A stretch of DNA of 64,000 bases from Modestobacter sp. VKM Ac-2984 (GCF_026967985.1 NZ_JAPVBJ010000004.1:310001-374000), one strand, 5' to 3'; numbered from the stretch's first letter, positions 10,237-21,770 are shown. Numbers and translations: made by a program. The notes: a model not told the origin generated them from the letters alone.

Positions 10237-10278
10237 CGTCGGCCGGGGTGGCGGGGAGACCCGCTGCCCCGGCCGACG
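10237..10278 (+). terminator. GC hairpin between glnB and glnD
   Basis: CGTCGGCCGGGG (10237-10248) pairs perfectly with CCCCGGCCGACG (10267-10278), and an inner GCGGG/CCCGC stem is nested inside. There is no U tract, as is usual in this genome. It may terminate or attenuate the amt-glnB message so that glnD is made at a lower level. Confidence 0.6.
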
Positions 10279-10306
10279 CCGTCTCTCCCCGCAGGACGAC
10301 CGAGAG

Positions 10307-12718
10307 GTGCCCGTGCTCGACCTCGCCGCCCTGACCGCACTGCCCCGCGCAGAGCGGGTGCAGGCGTTCGACGACTGGCTGGCCGGCCTGCTGGCCGAGG
10401 CGCTCGCCGGGACGCCGCGAGCCACCCGACGCCGGGGCGGTCCGCCGGCCGAGCCGGCGGAGAACGGCGTCGCGCTGGTGGCCGTGGGCAGCCTCGGCCG
10501 CCGGGAGCTGCCCCCGCACGGCGACCTGGACCTGGTTCTCGTGCACGACGGCCGGGCCGAGGTCGCGGCGCTTGCCGACGCCCTCTGGTACCCGATCTGG
10601 GACGCCGGGGTGCGGCTGGACCACTCCGTGCGGACGGTGTCCGAGGCCGTCTCCGTGGCCGCCGAGGACGTCAAGGCGGGCCTCGGCCTGCTCGACGCAC
10701 GGCACGTCGCCGGCGACCCGGAGGTGACCGGGGGCCTGCGGACGGCGACGCTCGGCTCCTGGCGGCAGCACGCCGGCCGGCTGCTGCCCCAGCTGCGCGA
10801 CCTCCGCCGGGAGCGGGCCCGGCTGGTCGGGGAGCTCGGGTTCCTCCTGGAGCCCGACCTGAAGGAGGCCTACGGCGGGCTGCGTGAGGGCCAGGTGCTG
10901 CGGGCGCTGGCCGCGGCCCAGCTGGCCGACGAGCCCCCGGCCGACGCCGGTGAGGCCTACGACTTCCTGCTCGACGTGCGGGACGCCCTGCGTCGCAGCA
11001 CCGGGCGCGCCGGCGACGCCCTGGTCCGCCAGGAGCAGGCGGCGGTGGCCGAGGCGCTCGGGCTGGCCGACGACGACGTGCTGCTGCGCCGGGTCAGCCT
11101 GGCCGGGCGCCGGCTCGCCTTCGTCGCGGACGAGACCTGGCGGCGGGTCGACGCCTCCCTGGTGCGGCGTCCGCGGGCCCGGTACCGACGGGTCCGGCGC
11201 GAACCGCTGGCCGAGGGGCTGGTCCGGCAGGGCGACGAGGTCGTGCTGGCCCGGGACGCCCGGCCGGCCGTGGACCCGGGCCTGGTGCTGCGCGGTGCCG
11301 CCGCGGCCGCTCGTGCGGACCTCCTGCTGTCGCCCTACACGCTCAAGGTGCTGGCCGTGCACGCGCCGGCGCTGCCGGAGCCCTGGCCCGCGGAGGTCCG
11401 CTGGTCCTTCCTCCGGCTGCTGGCCAGCGGTCGCAGCGCCGTCCCGGTCATCGAGCAGCTGGACCAGGAGGGCCTGCTGGCCCGGATGCTGCCGGAGTGG
11501 GACCGGGTGCGGTCGCTGCCGCAGCGGCACCCGTGGCACCGGTTCACCGTCGACCGGCACCTGGTGGAGGCGGCCGCCGCGGCCTCCGAGCTGACCCGGG
11601 ACGTCGACCGGCCGGACCTGCTGCTGGTCGGCGCCCTGCTGCACGACATCGGCAAGGGCTGGCCCGGTGACCACAGCGTCGTCGGGGAGCCGATCGCCGC
11701 GGCGGTGGCGACCCGGATGGGCTTCTCGCCGCCCGACGTCGCCACGCTGGCCGCGATGGTGCGCCACCACCTGCTGCTGCCGGCGACCGCCACCCGGCGG
11801 GACATCGACGACCACGCCACCATCGACCGGGTCGCCGAGACGATCGGCCGGGACACCGCCCTCCTGGAGCTGCTGCACGCGCTGGCGCAGGCGGACGGCG
11901 CGGCGACCAGCAGCTCGGCCTGGTCACCCTGGAAGGCGCACCTGGTCGCCGCGCTGGTGGCCCGGGTGCGGGCGCACCTGGTGGCCGCCCCGGCGCCCGG
12001 GCCGGTGCTGGTGCCGACCGTCCCGCAGGTGAGCTCCTCGGGCACGGGAGCGGCGGGGGAGGGCGAGCGCATCTCGGTGGGCGTGCAGGACGTGGCCGAC
12101 GGTCAGCAGGTGACGTTCCTGGGGCCGGACCGGCCCGGCGTGTTCAGCCGGTGCGCCGGTGTGCTGGCGCTGAACCAGCTCGACGTCCGGGCGGCCAGCA
12201 TCACGGTCGAGGGCGGCCGGGCGACGTCGGTGTTCGCCGTGCGGCCGCGGTTCGGCCGGGCGCCGGTGCCGGAGATCCTGGCCGACGGCGTCCGCGCCGC
12301 CCTGGAGGGGACGCTGCCCCTGGACGACCGGCTGCGGCAGCGGGAGATCGACTACCGCCAGCACGGCGACCGTGCCGCGGGGCCGCGGATCTCTTGGTAC
12401 GACAACGAGGTGGACGGCGCTGCCTCGAGCATCGTGGAGGTCCGTGCCGGGGACCGGGCCGGCCTGCTCTACCGGCTGACCTCGGCGCTGGCCGAGCAGG
12501 GACTGGACGTGACGTCCGCACGGATCGAGACCCTCGGTGCCGACGCCCTCGACTCGTTCTACGTCTGCGACCCCGGCGGCGCCACGATGGACGCCGGCCG
12601 ACGCAGGCAGATCGAGGCAGCTCTGGTGTCCGCCGCCCGCGGCTTCGCGCCCGAGGCGGCGGGCCCGGCCCCGACGGCCGGCGGGCCGGGCGTCAAGCGG
12701 GACACGCCGTCCGGCTGA
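10307..12718 (+). CDS. glnD: [protein-PII] uridylyl/adenylyltransferase GlnD
   Basis: The PII-modifying and demodifying enzyme, 803 residues, at the short end for GlnD, as is common in actinobacteria. Domains in order: nucleotidyltransferase with GSLGRRELPPHGDLDL (about residue 61), a helical linker, an HD domain with LLHDIGKGWPGDHS (about residue 445) and MVRHHLLLP, then two ACT domains (about 605-670 and 705-780) that sense glutamine. GTG 10307 and GTG 10313 are both possible; GAGAGG at 10302-10307 favours 10313, which would shorten the product by two residues. It forms a nitrogen-sensing unit with amt and glnB. Confidence 0.95.
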   Translation: MPVLDLAALTALPRAERVQAFDDWLAGLLAEALAGTPRATRRRGGPPAEPAENGVALVAVGSLGRRELPPHGDLDLVLVHDGRAEVAALADALWYPIWDAGVRLDHSVRTVSEAVSVAAEDVKAGLGLLDARHVAGDPEVTGGLRTATLGSWRQHAGRLLPQLRDLRRERARLVGELGFLLEPDLKEAYGGLREGQVLRALAAAQLADEPPADAGEAYDFLLDVRDALRRSTGRAGDALVRQEQAAVAEALGLADDDVLLRRVSLAGRRLAFVADETWRRVDASLVRRPRARYRRVRREPLAEGLVRQGDEVVLARDARPAVDPGLVLRGAAAAARADLLLSPYTLKVLAVHAPALPEPWPAEVRWSFLRLLASGRSAVPVIEQLDQEGLLARMLPEWDRVRSLPQRHPWHRFTVDRHLVEAAAAASELTRDVDRPDLLLVGALLHDIGKGWPGDHSVVGEPIAAAVATRMGFSPPDVATLAAMVRHHLLLPATATRRDIDDHATIDRVAETIGRDTALLELLHALAQADGAATSSSAWSPWKAHLVAALVARVRAHLVAAPAPGPVLVPTVPQVSSSGTGAAGEGERISVGVQDVADGQQVTFLGPDRPGVFSRCAGVLALNQLDVRAASITVEGGRATSVFAVRPRFGRAPVPEILADGVRAALEGTLPLDDRLRQREIDYRQHGDRAAGPRISWYDNEVDGAASSIVEVRAGDRAGLLYRLTSALAEQGLDVTSARIETLGADALDSFYVCDPGGATMDAGRRRQIEAALVSAARGFAPEAAGPAPTAGGPGVKRDTPSG

Positions 12719-12813
12719 GGTCCGCAGATCTGTCGTACCCCCGTGAGACGTTCGAGGTGCCGGACGGGAGCCCGCTCCCGACGACCGGCGCCGAGACGAG
12801 AGGGGATGCGATC

Positions 12814-13005
12814 GTGACCGATCTCCAGCAGTGGCCCTGCCCCACGTGCGAGCACGTCACCGACTTCGAGCAGCCGGAGTGCGTCGACGGCCACACCGAG
12901 GACGGCGGGGCGTGCCCGGAGTGGGCGTGCACCGCCTGCGGCACCGCCCTGGTCAGCGGCGACGTGCACCGTCCGGTGGCCGTGACCTGGCACCGTGCGG
13001 CCTGA
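12814..13005 (+). CDS. small putative zinc-ribbon protein
   Basis: A 63-residue protein starting at GTG 12814 behind GAGAGGGG. It has CPTC near residue 9, a Cys at about 23, another at about 33, and CTAC near residue 38, spaced as in a zinc ribbon. I do not recognise a named family. The AGGGG-GTG signal and the Cys pattern support a real gene although it lies in a frame that is also open inside glnD. It sits alone between glnD and ffh. Confidence 0.6.
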   Translation: MTDLQQWPCPTCEHVTDFEQPECVDGHTEDGGACPEWACTACGTALVSGDVHRPVAVTWHRAA

Positions 13006-13188
13006 GGAGGGCTCTCCGCCGCACCCCGCACGACTTCCTAGCGGGCCACAGCCGAGGGGCCATTACGCTGGGAGCAGTGGCGTGACGGCCCCGGGGTGGC
13101 CCCGGGAGCCCGAGCCGTGCCGCTCGGCCCGCTGAACTCCCTGGTGGGCCGGCCGGTGGCTGCACGCCAGACTGCCTGAGGACGTGTT

Positions 13189-14760
<1,572 letters not shown>

Positions 14761-14764
14761 GCCG

Positions 14765-15859
14765 GTGACCACCGCTGTCGCGCCTGTCCTGCACCTGTCC
14801 GGCGTCGTCCTCCCCGAGGGCGAGCACCGCGATCTCTGGGTCAGCGAGGGGCGGATCACCTTCCAGCCGGTCTCCGGCGCCGAGACGGTCAGCCGCGGTG
14901 GCTTCCTGCTGCCCGGCCTGGTCGACGCGCACTGCCACGTCGGCATCGGCGGAGGTGGGGTGCACGCGACCGGGGTCGAGGACCTGCGCGAGCAGGCGCT
15001 CCAGGAGCGGGCCGCCGGGGTCCTGGCGTTGCGCGACTGCGGGTCCCCGGTCGACACCCGGGTGCTCGACGAGCACCCGGACCTGCCCCGCGTCATCCGC
15101 GCCGGCCGGCACATCGCGGCACCCCGCCGCTACATCCCCGGGCTCGCGGTGGAGCGGGAGTCGGCCGACCTCGTGGCCGAGGTGCGGGTGCAGGCCCAGC
15201 GCGGCGACGGCTGGGTGAAGCTGGTGGGTGACTGGATCGACCGCGGCGTCGGTGACCTCGCGCCGGAGTGGCCGGACGACGTGCTGGCCGCGGCGATCGC
15301 CGCCGCTCACGAGGAGGGCGCCCGGGTCACCGCGCACACCTTCGGCACCGACGCGCTGCCCGGGCTGATCGGTGCGGGGATCGACTGCATCGAGCACGGC
15401 ACCGGGCTGACCGAGGAGCTGGTGGGGGAGATGGCCCGCCGGGGCACGGCCGTCGTCCCCACGCTCGTGAACGTGGAGAACTTCCCCGGCTTCGCCGCCG
15501 CGGGGGAGGCCAAGTTCCCCTCCTACGCCTCCACGATGCGGCGGCTGTACGCGAGCTCCGGAGCCGTGGTGCGCGCGGCGTTCGAGGCCGGCGTCCCCGT
15601 GTTAGCCGGCACCGACGCCGGCGGGGGGATCGACCACGGCGTCATCGCCGACGAGATCCGGGCGCTGCACGCTGCCGGGCTCCCCGCCGAGGCCGCGCTG
15701 GCCGCCGGCTCCTGGGGTGCACGCGAGTGGCTGGGCCTGCCGGGCATCGCCGAGGGGGCCCCGGCCGACCTGGTGGTCTACGAGGCCGACCCACGGGCCG
15801 ACCTCGACACGTTGCAGCGACCGCAGCGGATGGTCCTCCGCGGCGTCGTCGTCGCCTGA
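14765..15859 (+). CDS. metal-dependent amidohydrolase family protein
   Basis: A 364-residue member of the amidohydrolase superfamily. The metal ligands are visible: DAHCHVG near residue 55, His in [11 protein letters not shown] near 195, His in CIEHGTGL near 216, and Asp in LAGTDAGGG near 285, in a typical imidazolonepropionase/prolidase-like order. The C-terminal [11 protein letters not shown] is the usual small beta domain. The substrate is unknown. GTG 14765 lies five bases after the ffh stop, so it is probably cotranscribed with ffh although the role is unrelated. Confidence 0.8.
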   Translation: MTTAVAPVLHLSGVVLPEGEHRDLWVSEGRITFQPVSGAETVSRGGFLLPGLVDAHCHVGIGGGGVHATGVEDLREQALQERAAGVLALRDCGSPVDTRVLDEHPDLPRVIRAGRHIAAPRRYIPGLAVERESADLVAEVRVQAQRGDGWVKLVGDWIDRGVGDLAPEWPDDVLAAAIAAAHEEGARVTAHTFGTDALPGLIGAGIDCIEHGTGLTEELVGEMARRGTAVVPTLVNVENFPGFAAAGEAKFPSYASTMRRLYASSGAVVRAAFEAGVPVLAGTDAGGGIDHGVIADEIRALHAAGLPAEAALAAGSWGAREWLGLPGIAEGAPADLVVYEADPRADLDTLQRPQRMVLRGVVVA

Positions 15860-15906
15860 GCCAAACCGATGGACGGCGTCCCGCGGACGCCTGGGAGACT
15901 CCTCCC

Positions 15907-17655
15907 GTGCTCCTTCGGATGTCCTCCCTGTTCCTGCGCACCCTGCGTGACGACCCCGCCGACGCCGAGGTCCCCAGCCACCGGCTGCTCGCTCGGGGCG
16001 GCTACATCCGGCGGGCTGCGCCGGGTGGCTTCACCTGGCTGCCGCTGGGCTGGCGGGTGTTCCGGAACGTCGAGCGCGTCGTCCGCGAGGAGATGGACGC
16101 GATGGGCGCCCAGGAGGTGCACTTCCCGGCGCTGCTGCCGCGGGAGCCCTACGAGGCGACCGGCCGCTGGACCGAGTACGGGCCCAACCTCTTCCGGCTC
16201 AAGGACCGGCGGGGCAACGACTTCCTGCTCGGCCCCACCCACGAGGAGATGTTCACGCTCCTGGTGAAGGACCTCTACGGGTCCTACAAGGACCTGCCGG
16301 TCTCGCTCTACCAGATCCAGACCAAGTACCGGGACGAGGCGCGGCCCCGGGCCGGGCTGTTCCGCGGCCGCGAGTTCACCATGAAGGACAGCTACTCCTT
16401 CGACGTGGACGATGCCGGGCTGGACGCCTCCTACGCCGCGCACCGCGCCGCCTACATCCGGATCTTCGACCGGCTGGGCCTGGACTACGTGATCGTCTCG
16501 GCGATGTCCGGTGCGATGGGCGGGTCCAAGAGCGAGGAGTTCCTGCACCCGACGTCGATCGGCGAGGACACCTTCGTCCGCTCACCCGGCGGGTACGCGG
16601 CGAACGTCGAGGCCGTCTCGACCGTCGTCCCCGAGTCGATCCCGTTCGACGGACTGCCCGAGGCGCACGTCGAGGACACCCCCGACACCCCGACCATCGA
16701 GACGCTGGTCGCGGCGGCGAACGAGCTGTTCCCCGAGGCCGGGCACACCGGCGCCTCGACGCTGAAGAACGTCGTCGTCACCCTGGTGCACCCCGACGGC
16801 ACCCGCGAGCCGCTGGTGATCGGCCTGCCCGGCGACCGCGAGGTCGACACCAAGCGCCTGGAGGCGCAGCTCGCCCCGGCCGAGGTCGAGCCGTTCACCG
16901 ACTTCGCCGCCCACCCCGACCTGGTCAAGGGCTACATCGGGCCGCAGGTCCTCGGTGCGGAGGGGAAGTCCGGCATCCGGTTCCTGGTCGACCCCCGCGT
17001 CGTCCCCGGCTCCCGGTGGATCACCGGGGCCAACGAGCCCGGCAAGCACGTGTTCGACCTCGTCGCCGGCCGTGACTTCAGCTGGGACGGCGTCATCGAG
17101 GCCGCCGAGGTGCTGCCCGGTGACCCCGCCCCCGACGGCTCCGGGCCGCTCGAGCTCGCCCGCGGCGTGGAGATGGGGCACATCTTCCAGCTGGGCCGCA
17201 AGTACGCCGAGGCGCTCGACCTCAAGGTGCTCGACGAGAACGGCAAGCTGGTGACCGTCACCATGGGCTCCTACGGCGTCGGGGTCTCCCGTGCGGTGGC
17301 CGCGATCGCCGAGTCCACGCACGACGAGCTGGGCCTGGTGTGGCCCCGGGAGATCGCGCCGGCCGACGTGCACCTGGTCGCCACCGGCAAGGACGCCGCA
17401 GTGTTCGAGGCGGCGCAGTCGCTGGCCGAGGAGCTGGTCGCCGCCGGGCTGACCGTGCTCTACGACGACCGGCCGAAGGTCTCGCCCGGGGTCAAGTTCA
17501 AGGACGCCGAGCTGCTCGGCATGCCGACGATCGTGACGGTCGGGCGCGGTCTGGCCGAGGGCGTCATCGAGGTGCGGGACCGGGCCACCGGTGAGCGCAC
17601 CGAGGTGCCGGTCGCCGAGGCTGCCGGCGCCGTGCTCGCCGCCGTCCGCGGCTGA
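15907..17655 (+). CDS. proS: prolyl-tRNA synthetase
   Basis: Class II aminoacyl-tRNA synthetase of the bacterial long type (582 residues). Motif 1 is in the N-terminal region, motif 2 is [16 protein letters not shown], and motif 3 is [10 protein letters not shown]. Between them is the editing INS domain (about residues 230-380). GTG 15907 gives a start like that of mycobacterial ProS (hydrophobic, then [18 protein letters not shown]); the ATG 12 bases later is an alternative. A long in-frame extension upstream overlaps the amidohydrolase and is not coding. Confidence 0.96.
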   Translation: MLLRMSSLFLRTLRDDPADAEVPSHRLLARGGYIRRAAPGGFTWLPLGWRVFRNVERVVREEMDAMGAQEVHFPALLPREPYEATGRWTEYGPNLFRLKDRRGNDFLLGPTHEEMFTLLVKDLYGSYKDLPVSLYQIQTKYRDEARPRAGLFRGREFTMKDSYSFDVDDAGLDASYAAHRAAYIRIFDRLGLDYVIVSAMSGAMGGSKSEEFLHPTSIGEDTFVRSPGGYAANVEAVSTVVPESIPFDGLPEAHVEDTPDTPTIETLVAAANELFPEAGHTGASTLKNVVVTLVHPDGTREPLVIGLPGDREVDTKRLEAQLAPAEVEPFTDFAAHPDLVKGYIGPQVLGAEGKSGIRFLVDPRVVPGSRWITGANEPGKHVFDLVAGRDFSWDGVIEAAEVLPGDPAPDGSGPLELARGVEMGHIFQLGRKYAEALDLKVLDENGKLVTVTMGSYGVGVSRAVAAIAESTHDELGLVWPREIAPADVHLVATGKDAAVFEAAQSLAEELVAAGLTVLYDDRPKVSPGVKFKDAELLGMPTIVTVGRGLAEGVIEVRDRATGERTEVPVAEAAGAVLAAVRG

Positions 17656-17662
17656 CCCCGTC

Positions 17663-18028
17663 GTGCGCAGCGACCTGGGTTCCCAGCTCCGGCGCACGAC
17701 CGAAACGGTCGAGGCCAACCTCGGCCACGGCGACCAGGTGCACGCGCCCCGGCCGATCGACCACCTGGCCGCCTTCCGGTCCCGGTCGGCGGCCACCGCG
17801 GCCGGGGAGGAGCTCACCGCCGCCGGCTACCGGGTCGACGGGCTGTACCGCCGGCTGTTCACGGTCTGGCTCGAGTTCAGCGCGATGACCGCGGTCGACC
17901 ACGGGACGGCGGCCGCCTTCACCCGGGAGGTCGTGGGCATCGTCGACCGGCACGGTGGCCGCTACGACGGCTGGGGCGGCTTCCTGGTGCCCCCCGGGGG
18001 CGCCGAGGGGACGAGCTCCACCTCGTAG
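17663..18028 (+). CDS. RraB-like (ribonuclease E inhibitor B family) protein
   Basis: A 121-residue protein with the RraB-like pattern: APRPIDHLAAFRSRSAA, then AGEELTAAGYRVDG, and a [12 protein letters not shown] end. In E. coli RraB modulates RNase E; in actinobacteria the role is untested. GTG 17663 follows the proS stop by seven bases. Its last 67 bases overlap the convergent VOC gene in antisense, an unusually long coding overlap for this window. Confidence 0.65.
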   Translation: MRSDLGSQLRRTTETVEANLGHGDQVHAPRPIDHLAAFRSRSAATAAGEELTAAGYRVDGLYRRLFTVWLEFSAMTAVDHGTAAAFTREVVGIVDRHGGRYDGWGGFLVPPGGAEGTSSTS

Positions 18029-18396
18029 CCGTCGGCGTCCTCCAGGTAGGCGGCCCGGTGCTCCGGGCCGCCGGCGAAGGGATGCCGGTCGGGGAAGAGC
18101 AGTCGCCAGCCGTGCGCGGGCGCCTCGGCGACCAGCGCGTCCAGGTCGCCGTCCACCCAGAACGCCAGGTGGTTGAGGCCGGGGGCTCGTCGCTCGTGCT
18201 GGTCACCGGTGAGCGCCGGTGACTGTTCCACCACCACGTACGTGCCGTCCTCGCCCCAGCGCCACGACCGCCCCCGATCCCACTCCTGGAACGGCACGGC
18301 GCCGAGTGCGGTGAGCAGCCACCCCCAGGAGGCCTCGGCGCGGCCCAGGTCCGGCACCCACAGCTCCACGTGGTGCAGCGGTCCGGTGCTGGGCAT
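17962..18396 (-). CDS. VOC-family (glyoxalase/bleomycin-resistance fold) protein
   Basis: A 144-residue single VOC unit: [16 protein letters not shown] at the N-terminus with a metal-type His/Glu pair, [25 protein letters not shown] in the second half, and [15 protein letters not shown] at the end with the last Glu. The activity is unknown. The start is ATG 18396 with CCAGGAGGAA just upstream on the minus strand. The gene converges on, and overlaps, the RraB-like gene by 67 bases. Confidence 0.85.
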   Translation of the reverse strand: MPSTGPLHHVELWVPDLGRAEASWGWLLTALGAVPFQEWDRGRSWRWGEDGTYVVVEQSPALTGDQHERRAPGLNHLAFWVDGDLDALVAEAPAHGWRLLFPDRHPFAGGPEHRAAYLEDADGYEVELVPSAPPGGTRKPPQPS

Positions 18397-18550
18397 CGCG
18401 TTCCTCCTGGCGTCTGGCATCATGGTCTGTCGAACACGGCGGTGGGCGGCCCTCTCACCATCCCCGCCCGTGTCCAGCGCTCCGCCCCGGCGTACCCCCA
18501 CGCGTCCGTCCGGCGAGCAACCACACACGTTCGAGGAGCACACCACACTC

Positions 18551-19078
18551 GTGGCCACCAAGATCAAGCTCATGCGCCTGGGCAAGATGCGCGCGCCGTA
18601 CTACCGCATCGTCGTCGCCGACGCCCGCACCAAGCGGGACGGTCGTTCGATCGAGACGATCGGCAAGTACCACCCGAAGGAGGACCCGTCCTTCATCGAG
18701 GTCGACGGCGAGCGCGCCGCCTACTGGCTCGGCGTCGGCGCCCAGCCGACCGAGGCCGTGCGGGCCATCCTCCGGGTGACCGGCGACTGGCAGAAGTTCA
18801 AGGGCGAGCCGGCTCCGGCCCCCATGAAGGTCGCGGCCCCCAAGGCCGACAAGAAGGCCATCTACGAGGAGGCCGCGCGGGCCGCCATGAACGAGCCGTC
18901 CGCCGAGGCCACCACGCCGAAGAAGAAGGCCGCTCCCAAGGCCGCGGCTGCTGACGCCCCCCAGGCTGCTGCCGCAGAGCAGGAGGCGCCCGCCGCCGAG
19001 GCGGCGCCCGCAACCGAGGCCCCGGCAGCCGAGCCGGCTGCGGCTGAGCCCGCCGCGGCCGAGAAGACCGCCGAGTAA
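18551..19078 (+). CDS. rpsP: 30S ribosomal protein S16 with long Ala/Pro/Glu tail
   Basis: Residues 1-90 are canonical S16 ([32 protein letters not shown]). Residues from about 100 to 175 form a low-complexity Ala/Pro/Glu tail with KKKAAPKAA and repeated AAEPAAAEP units, much longer than the usual 80-100 residue protein. GTG 18551 is the only start matching the family. It heads the cluster rpsP-khpA-rimM-trmD-nudix. The 154 bases upstream hold the probable promoter, shared with the divergent VOC gene. Confidence 0.97.
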   Translation: MATKIKLMRLGKMRAPYYRIVVADARTKRDGRSIETIGKYHPKEDPSFIEVDGERAAYWLGVGAQPTEAVRAILRVTGDWQKFKGEPAPAPMKVAAPKADKKAIYEEAARAAMNEPSAEATTPKKKAAPKAAAADAPQAAAAEQEAPAAEAAPATEAPAAEPAAAEPAAAEKTAE

Positions 19079-19081
19079 GAC

Positions 19082-19318
19082 GTGCTCGAAGAAGCGCTCG
19101 AACACCTGGTCAAGGGCATCGTCGACAACCCCGACGACGTCGTGGTCGACCTGGTCAACGGCCGGCGCGGCAAGACCCTCGAGGTCCGGGTGCACCCCGA
19201 CGACCTCGGCAAGGTCATCGGCCGTGGCGGGCGCACCGCCAAGGCGCTGCGCCAGGTGATGACCGGTGTCGGTGGGCGCGGCCTGCGGGTCGACGTCGTC
19301 GACACCGACGGGCGCTGA
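19082..19318 (+). CDS. khpA: KH-domain RNA-binding protein KhpA
   Basis: A 78-residue single KH domain with the GXXG loop in GKVIGRGGRTAKALR. It binds RNA, typically as KhpA/KhpB, and is commonly found between rpsP and rimM. GTG 19082 starts three bases after the rpsP stop. Its stop codon TGA is overlapped by a CTG that could start rimM (see findings). Confidence 0.93.
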   Translation: MLEEALEHLVKGIVDNPDDVVVDLVNGRRGKTLEVRVHPDDLGKVIGRGGRTAKALRQVMTGVGGRGLRVDVVDTDGR

Positions 19319-19362
19319 GCACTCCCGGCGCCTCCGGCGCCACCCCGCAGTCCACCGACACC

Positions 19363-19878
19363 GTGGTGGTCGGCCGCATCGGCCGACCCCACGGTGTCCG
19401 TGGTCAGGTGACCGTCGAGGTGCGCACCGACGACCCCGACCTGCGGTTCACCCCGGGTGCCACGCTGCTCACCGAGCCCGCCACGCGCGGGCCGCTGACC
19501 ATCGAGGCAGCCCGCTGGCACAGCGGCACGCTGCTGCTCACCCTGCTGATGCCGGACGGCACCGTGGTCGCCGACCGCGAGGCGGCCGACGCGTTGCGGA
19601 ACACGATGCTCCTGGTGCCGGTCGCGGCCCTGCCGGAGCTGGAGGACCCCGACTCGTTCTACGACCACCAGCTGGTCGGGCTGGCCGCTGTGCTGCCCGA
19701 CGGCTCCCCGGTCGGTGAGGTGACCGGCGTCCGGCACGAGGGCACCGAGCTGCTCGTGCTGCGCCGTCCCGAGGGCGGCGAGCTCCTGGTGCCGTTCGTG
19801 GCCGCGATCGTCCCCACCGTCGACCTCGCCGCCGGTCGGCTGGTCATCGACCCGCCCGAGGGGCTGCTCGACCTGTGA
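19363..19878 (+). CDS. rimM: 16S rRNA processing protein RimM
   Basis: The ribosome maturation factor that helps assemble the 30S head with S19. The N-terminal domain carries [24 protein letters not shown], split here by the start question. The C-terminal PRC-barrel has [10 protein letters not shown] and the end [12 protein letters not shown]. The conventional start is GTG 19363 (171 residues), but it has no clear Shine-Dalgarno sequence. CTG 19315, overlapping the khpA stop as CTGA, would add 16 residues beginning with Ser-Thr-Pro-Gly. The stop overlaps trmD as GTGA. Confidence 0.93.
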   Translation: MVVGRIGRPHGVRGQVTVEVRTDDPDLRFTPGATLLTEPATRGPLTIEAARWHSGTLLLTLLMPDGTVVADREAADALRNTMLLVPVAALPELEDPDSFYDHQLVGLAAVLPDGSPVGEVTGVRHEGTELLVLRRPEGGELLVPFVAAIVPTVDLAAGRLVIDPPEGLLDL

Positions 19879-20621
19879 CGTTCCAGATCGACGTCCTGAC
19901 GATCTTCCCCGAGTACCTCGCCCCGCTGGGCCAGTCGCTGCTGGGCAAGGCGGCGGCCAGGGGCCTGGTCTCCGTCGGCGTCCACGACCTGCGGCAGTGG
20001 ACCGACGACGTCCACCGCACGGTCGACGACTCGCCCTACGGCGGGGGGCCGGGCATGGTCATGCGCCCGGAGCCCTGGGGGAGGGCGCTGGAGGCCGTGC
20101 GTCCTCCCGGCACCCGGCTCGTCGTCCCCACGCCGGCCGGCCGCCCGTTCACCCAGGCGGTCGCCGCCCAGTGGGCCACCGAGCCCGGGCTGGTCTTCGC
20201 CTGCGGCCGCTACGAGGGGATCGACCAGCGGGTCGCCGACTGGGCCGCCGAGGGCGGCCCGGTCTCCGAGGTCTCGATCGGCGACTACGTGCTCGCCGGT
20301 GGGGAGTCTGCGGTGCTGGTGATGGTCGAGGCGGTCACCCGGCTGCTGCCGGGGGTCGTGGGCAACGCCGAGTCCGTCGAGTTCGACTCGCACGCCGACG
20401 GGCTGCTGGAGGGCCCGTCCTACACCCGCCCGGGGAGCTGGCGCGGGCACGAGGTGCCGCCGGTGCTGCTCTCCGGTGACCACGCGGCGATCGCCCGCTG
20501 GCGGCGCGCCGAGTCGCTGCGCCGCACCGCCGACCGCCGTCCCGACCTGCTCGCCGGGCTGCCGGACGGGGCGCTGACCGCCGCGGACCGGACGGCGCTG
20601 GACGCGGACCCCCAGGCGTGA
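19875..20621 (+). CDS. trmD: tRNA (guanine37-N1)-methyltransferase
   Basis: A SPOUT-class methyltransferase that makes m1G37, which guards against frameshifting. The 248-residue protein has [38 protein letters not shown] and the trefoil-knot SAM site [11 protein letters not shown]. It is coupled to rimM upstream and to the NUDIX gene downstream by GTGA overlaps. Confidence 0.97.
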   Translation: MTFQIDVLTIFPEYLAPLGQSLLGKAAARGLVSVGVHDLRQWTDDVHRTVDDSPYGGGPGMVMRPEPWGRALEAVRPPGTRLVVPTPAGRPFTQAVAAQWATEPGLVFACGRYEGIDQRVADWAAEGGPVSEVSIGDYVLAGGESAVLVMVEAVTRLLPGVVGNAESVEFDSHADGLLEGPSYTRPGSWRGHEVPPVLLSGDHAAIARWRRAESLRRTADRRPDLLAGLPDGALTAADRTALDADPQA

Positions 20622-21118
20622 CCCCCGGCGTCTGGGTCCGCCCGTCGGCCCGGGTGCTGGTGCTCGACCGCCGGCAGCGGGTGCTGCTGTTCGGTGGGCG
20701 CGGGCTGCAGCCGCGCAGCGGACCCGGCGACGTGGAGTACTGGTTCACCCCCGGCGGTGGCGTCGAGGACGGCGAGGACCTGCGGGCGGCGGCCGTGCGG
20801 GAGCTGGCCGAGGAGACCGCCCTGCTGGTCGACCCGGCCGTGCTGGAGGGCCCGGTGTGGCTCCGCCGCTGGCAGGGCCGGTGGGGCGACACCCTGCTGG
20901 ACTCCCGGGAGACCTTCTTCGTGCTGCGCGACGTGGTCCACGACGTCGACGTGAGCGGACGCACCGAGCTCGAACGGCAGCTGGACGAGCCGCACCGGTG
21001 GTGGTCGTTGGACGAGATCGCCGACAGCACGGAGACGTTCGCGCCCCGGGACCTCGCGGCGGCGCTGCCGAGAGTGCTCCACGGCCTGTGGACAGGGCCG
21101 CCACGCATCATCGACTGA
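20618..21118 (+). CDS. NUDIX hydrolase
   Basis: A 166-residue hydrolase with the Nudix box [18 protein letters not shown] followed by AEETAL. The catalytic REL-x-EE core is intact, while the Gly normally following EE-x is Ala. The substrate (a nucleoside diphosphate derivative) cannot be assigned. GTG 20618 overlaps the trmD stop, so it is the last gene of the rpsP operon. Confidence 0.88.
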   Translation: MTPGVWVRPSARVLVLDRRQRVLLFGGRGLQPRSGPGDVEYWFTPGGGVEDGEDLRAAAVRELAEETALLVDPAVLEGPVWLRRWQGRWGDTLLDSRETFFVLRDVVHDVDVSGRTELERQLDEPHRWWSLDEIADSTETFAPRDLAAALPRVLHGLWTGPPRIID

Positions 21119-21146
21119 AGGTGTGGCACAGTAGTGAGCTGCTGCA

Positions 21147-21242
21147 GGCCGTCGGTTCACCCCGACGGTGGCTCCGCACCCGGACCGGGTCGTGGAGCGC
21201 AGCCACCCGGTACGGATGCACCGGGACACCGCTGCCCGTACC
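21147..21242 (+). promoter_or_regulatory. structured 5' leader of rplS with three hairpins and an alternative fold
   Basis: Three consecutive stems lie in the 160-base gap before rplS. CCGTCGG/CCGACGG is at 21149-21168. GCTCC/GGAGC with inner ACCC/GGGT is at 21171-21198. GGTACGG/CCGTACC is at 21209-21242. The third competes with another fold, GCAGC (21199-21203)/GCTGC (21231-21235) enclosing CCCGG (21206-21210)/CCGGG (21221-21225). Mutually exclusive stems before a ribosomal protein gene suggest autoregulation by L19 or attenuation. No known leader class is recognised. Confidence 0.55.
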
Positions 21243-21278
21243 ACGACGACTTTCCCGCTAGGACTGAGGACTGCTGCG

Positions 21279-21635
21279 ATGAACACCCTGGACGCCCTCG
21301 ACGCCGCGTCGCTGCGCGACGACATCCCCACCTTCCGGCCCGGGGACACCGTGAAGGTGCACGTGCGGGTCATCGAGGGCACCCGCGCGCGTGTCCAGGT
21401 CTTCCAGGGCGTGATCATCCGTCGCCAGGGTGGCGGGATCCGCGAGACCTTCACCGTCCGCAAGGTCAGCTTCGGCGTCGGCGTGGAGCGCACCTTCCCG
21501 GTGCACACCCCGGTCGTGGAGAAGATCGAGGTGCTCACCCGCGGTGACGTCCGCCGGGCCAAGCTGTACTACCTCCGCGAGCTGCGCGGCAAGGCAGCCA
21601 AGATCAAGGAGAAGCGCGAGGTCGTCAACCGCTGA
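21279..21635 (+). CDS. rplS: 50S ribosomal protein L19
   Basis: The 118-residue protein matches L19 along its length: [25 protein letters not shown], split around the KOW-like core, then [11 protein letters not shown] and [23 protein letters not shown] 21279 gives a usual start. It is preceded by a structured leader and followed by a very strong hairpin, so it is probably a single-gene transcript with its own control. Confidence 0.97.
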   Translation: MNTLDALDAASLRDDIPTFRPGDTVKVHVRVIEGTRARVQVFQGVIIRRQGGGIRETFTVRKVSFGVGVERTFPVHTPVVEKIEVLTRGDVRRAKLYYLRELRGKAAKIKEKREVVNR

Positions 21636-21650
21636 CCTCCAGCGATTCCA

Positions 21651-21686
21651 CGACCGGGCCGGCTGCACTCGCAGCCGGCCCGGTCG
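21651..21686 (+). terminator. terminator after rplS
   Basis: A perfect 16-bp stem, CGACCGGGCCGGCTGC against its complement at 21671-21686, with loop ACTC. It begins 16 bases after the rplS stop. There is no run of T, but the stem is among the strongest in the window. Confidence 0.8.
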
Positions 21687-21770
21687 CGTTCGTGGGGCTG
21701 TCCGTACCGCCGCCCCGGCCGCTGAGCGGTTCACCGGACGCGCCGGACGGCGGACCGTACGCTGGTGCCG

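Noticed and set aside
13006-13188. SRP 4.5S RNA gene or clear promoter ahead of ffh
   Set aside because: The conserved SRP RNA loop motifs are absent and no convincing -35/-10 pair is seen.
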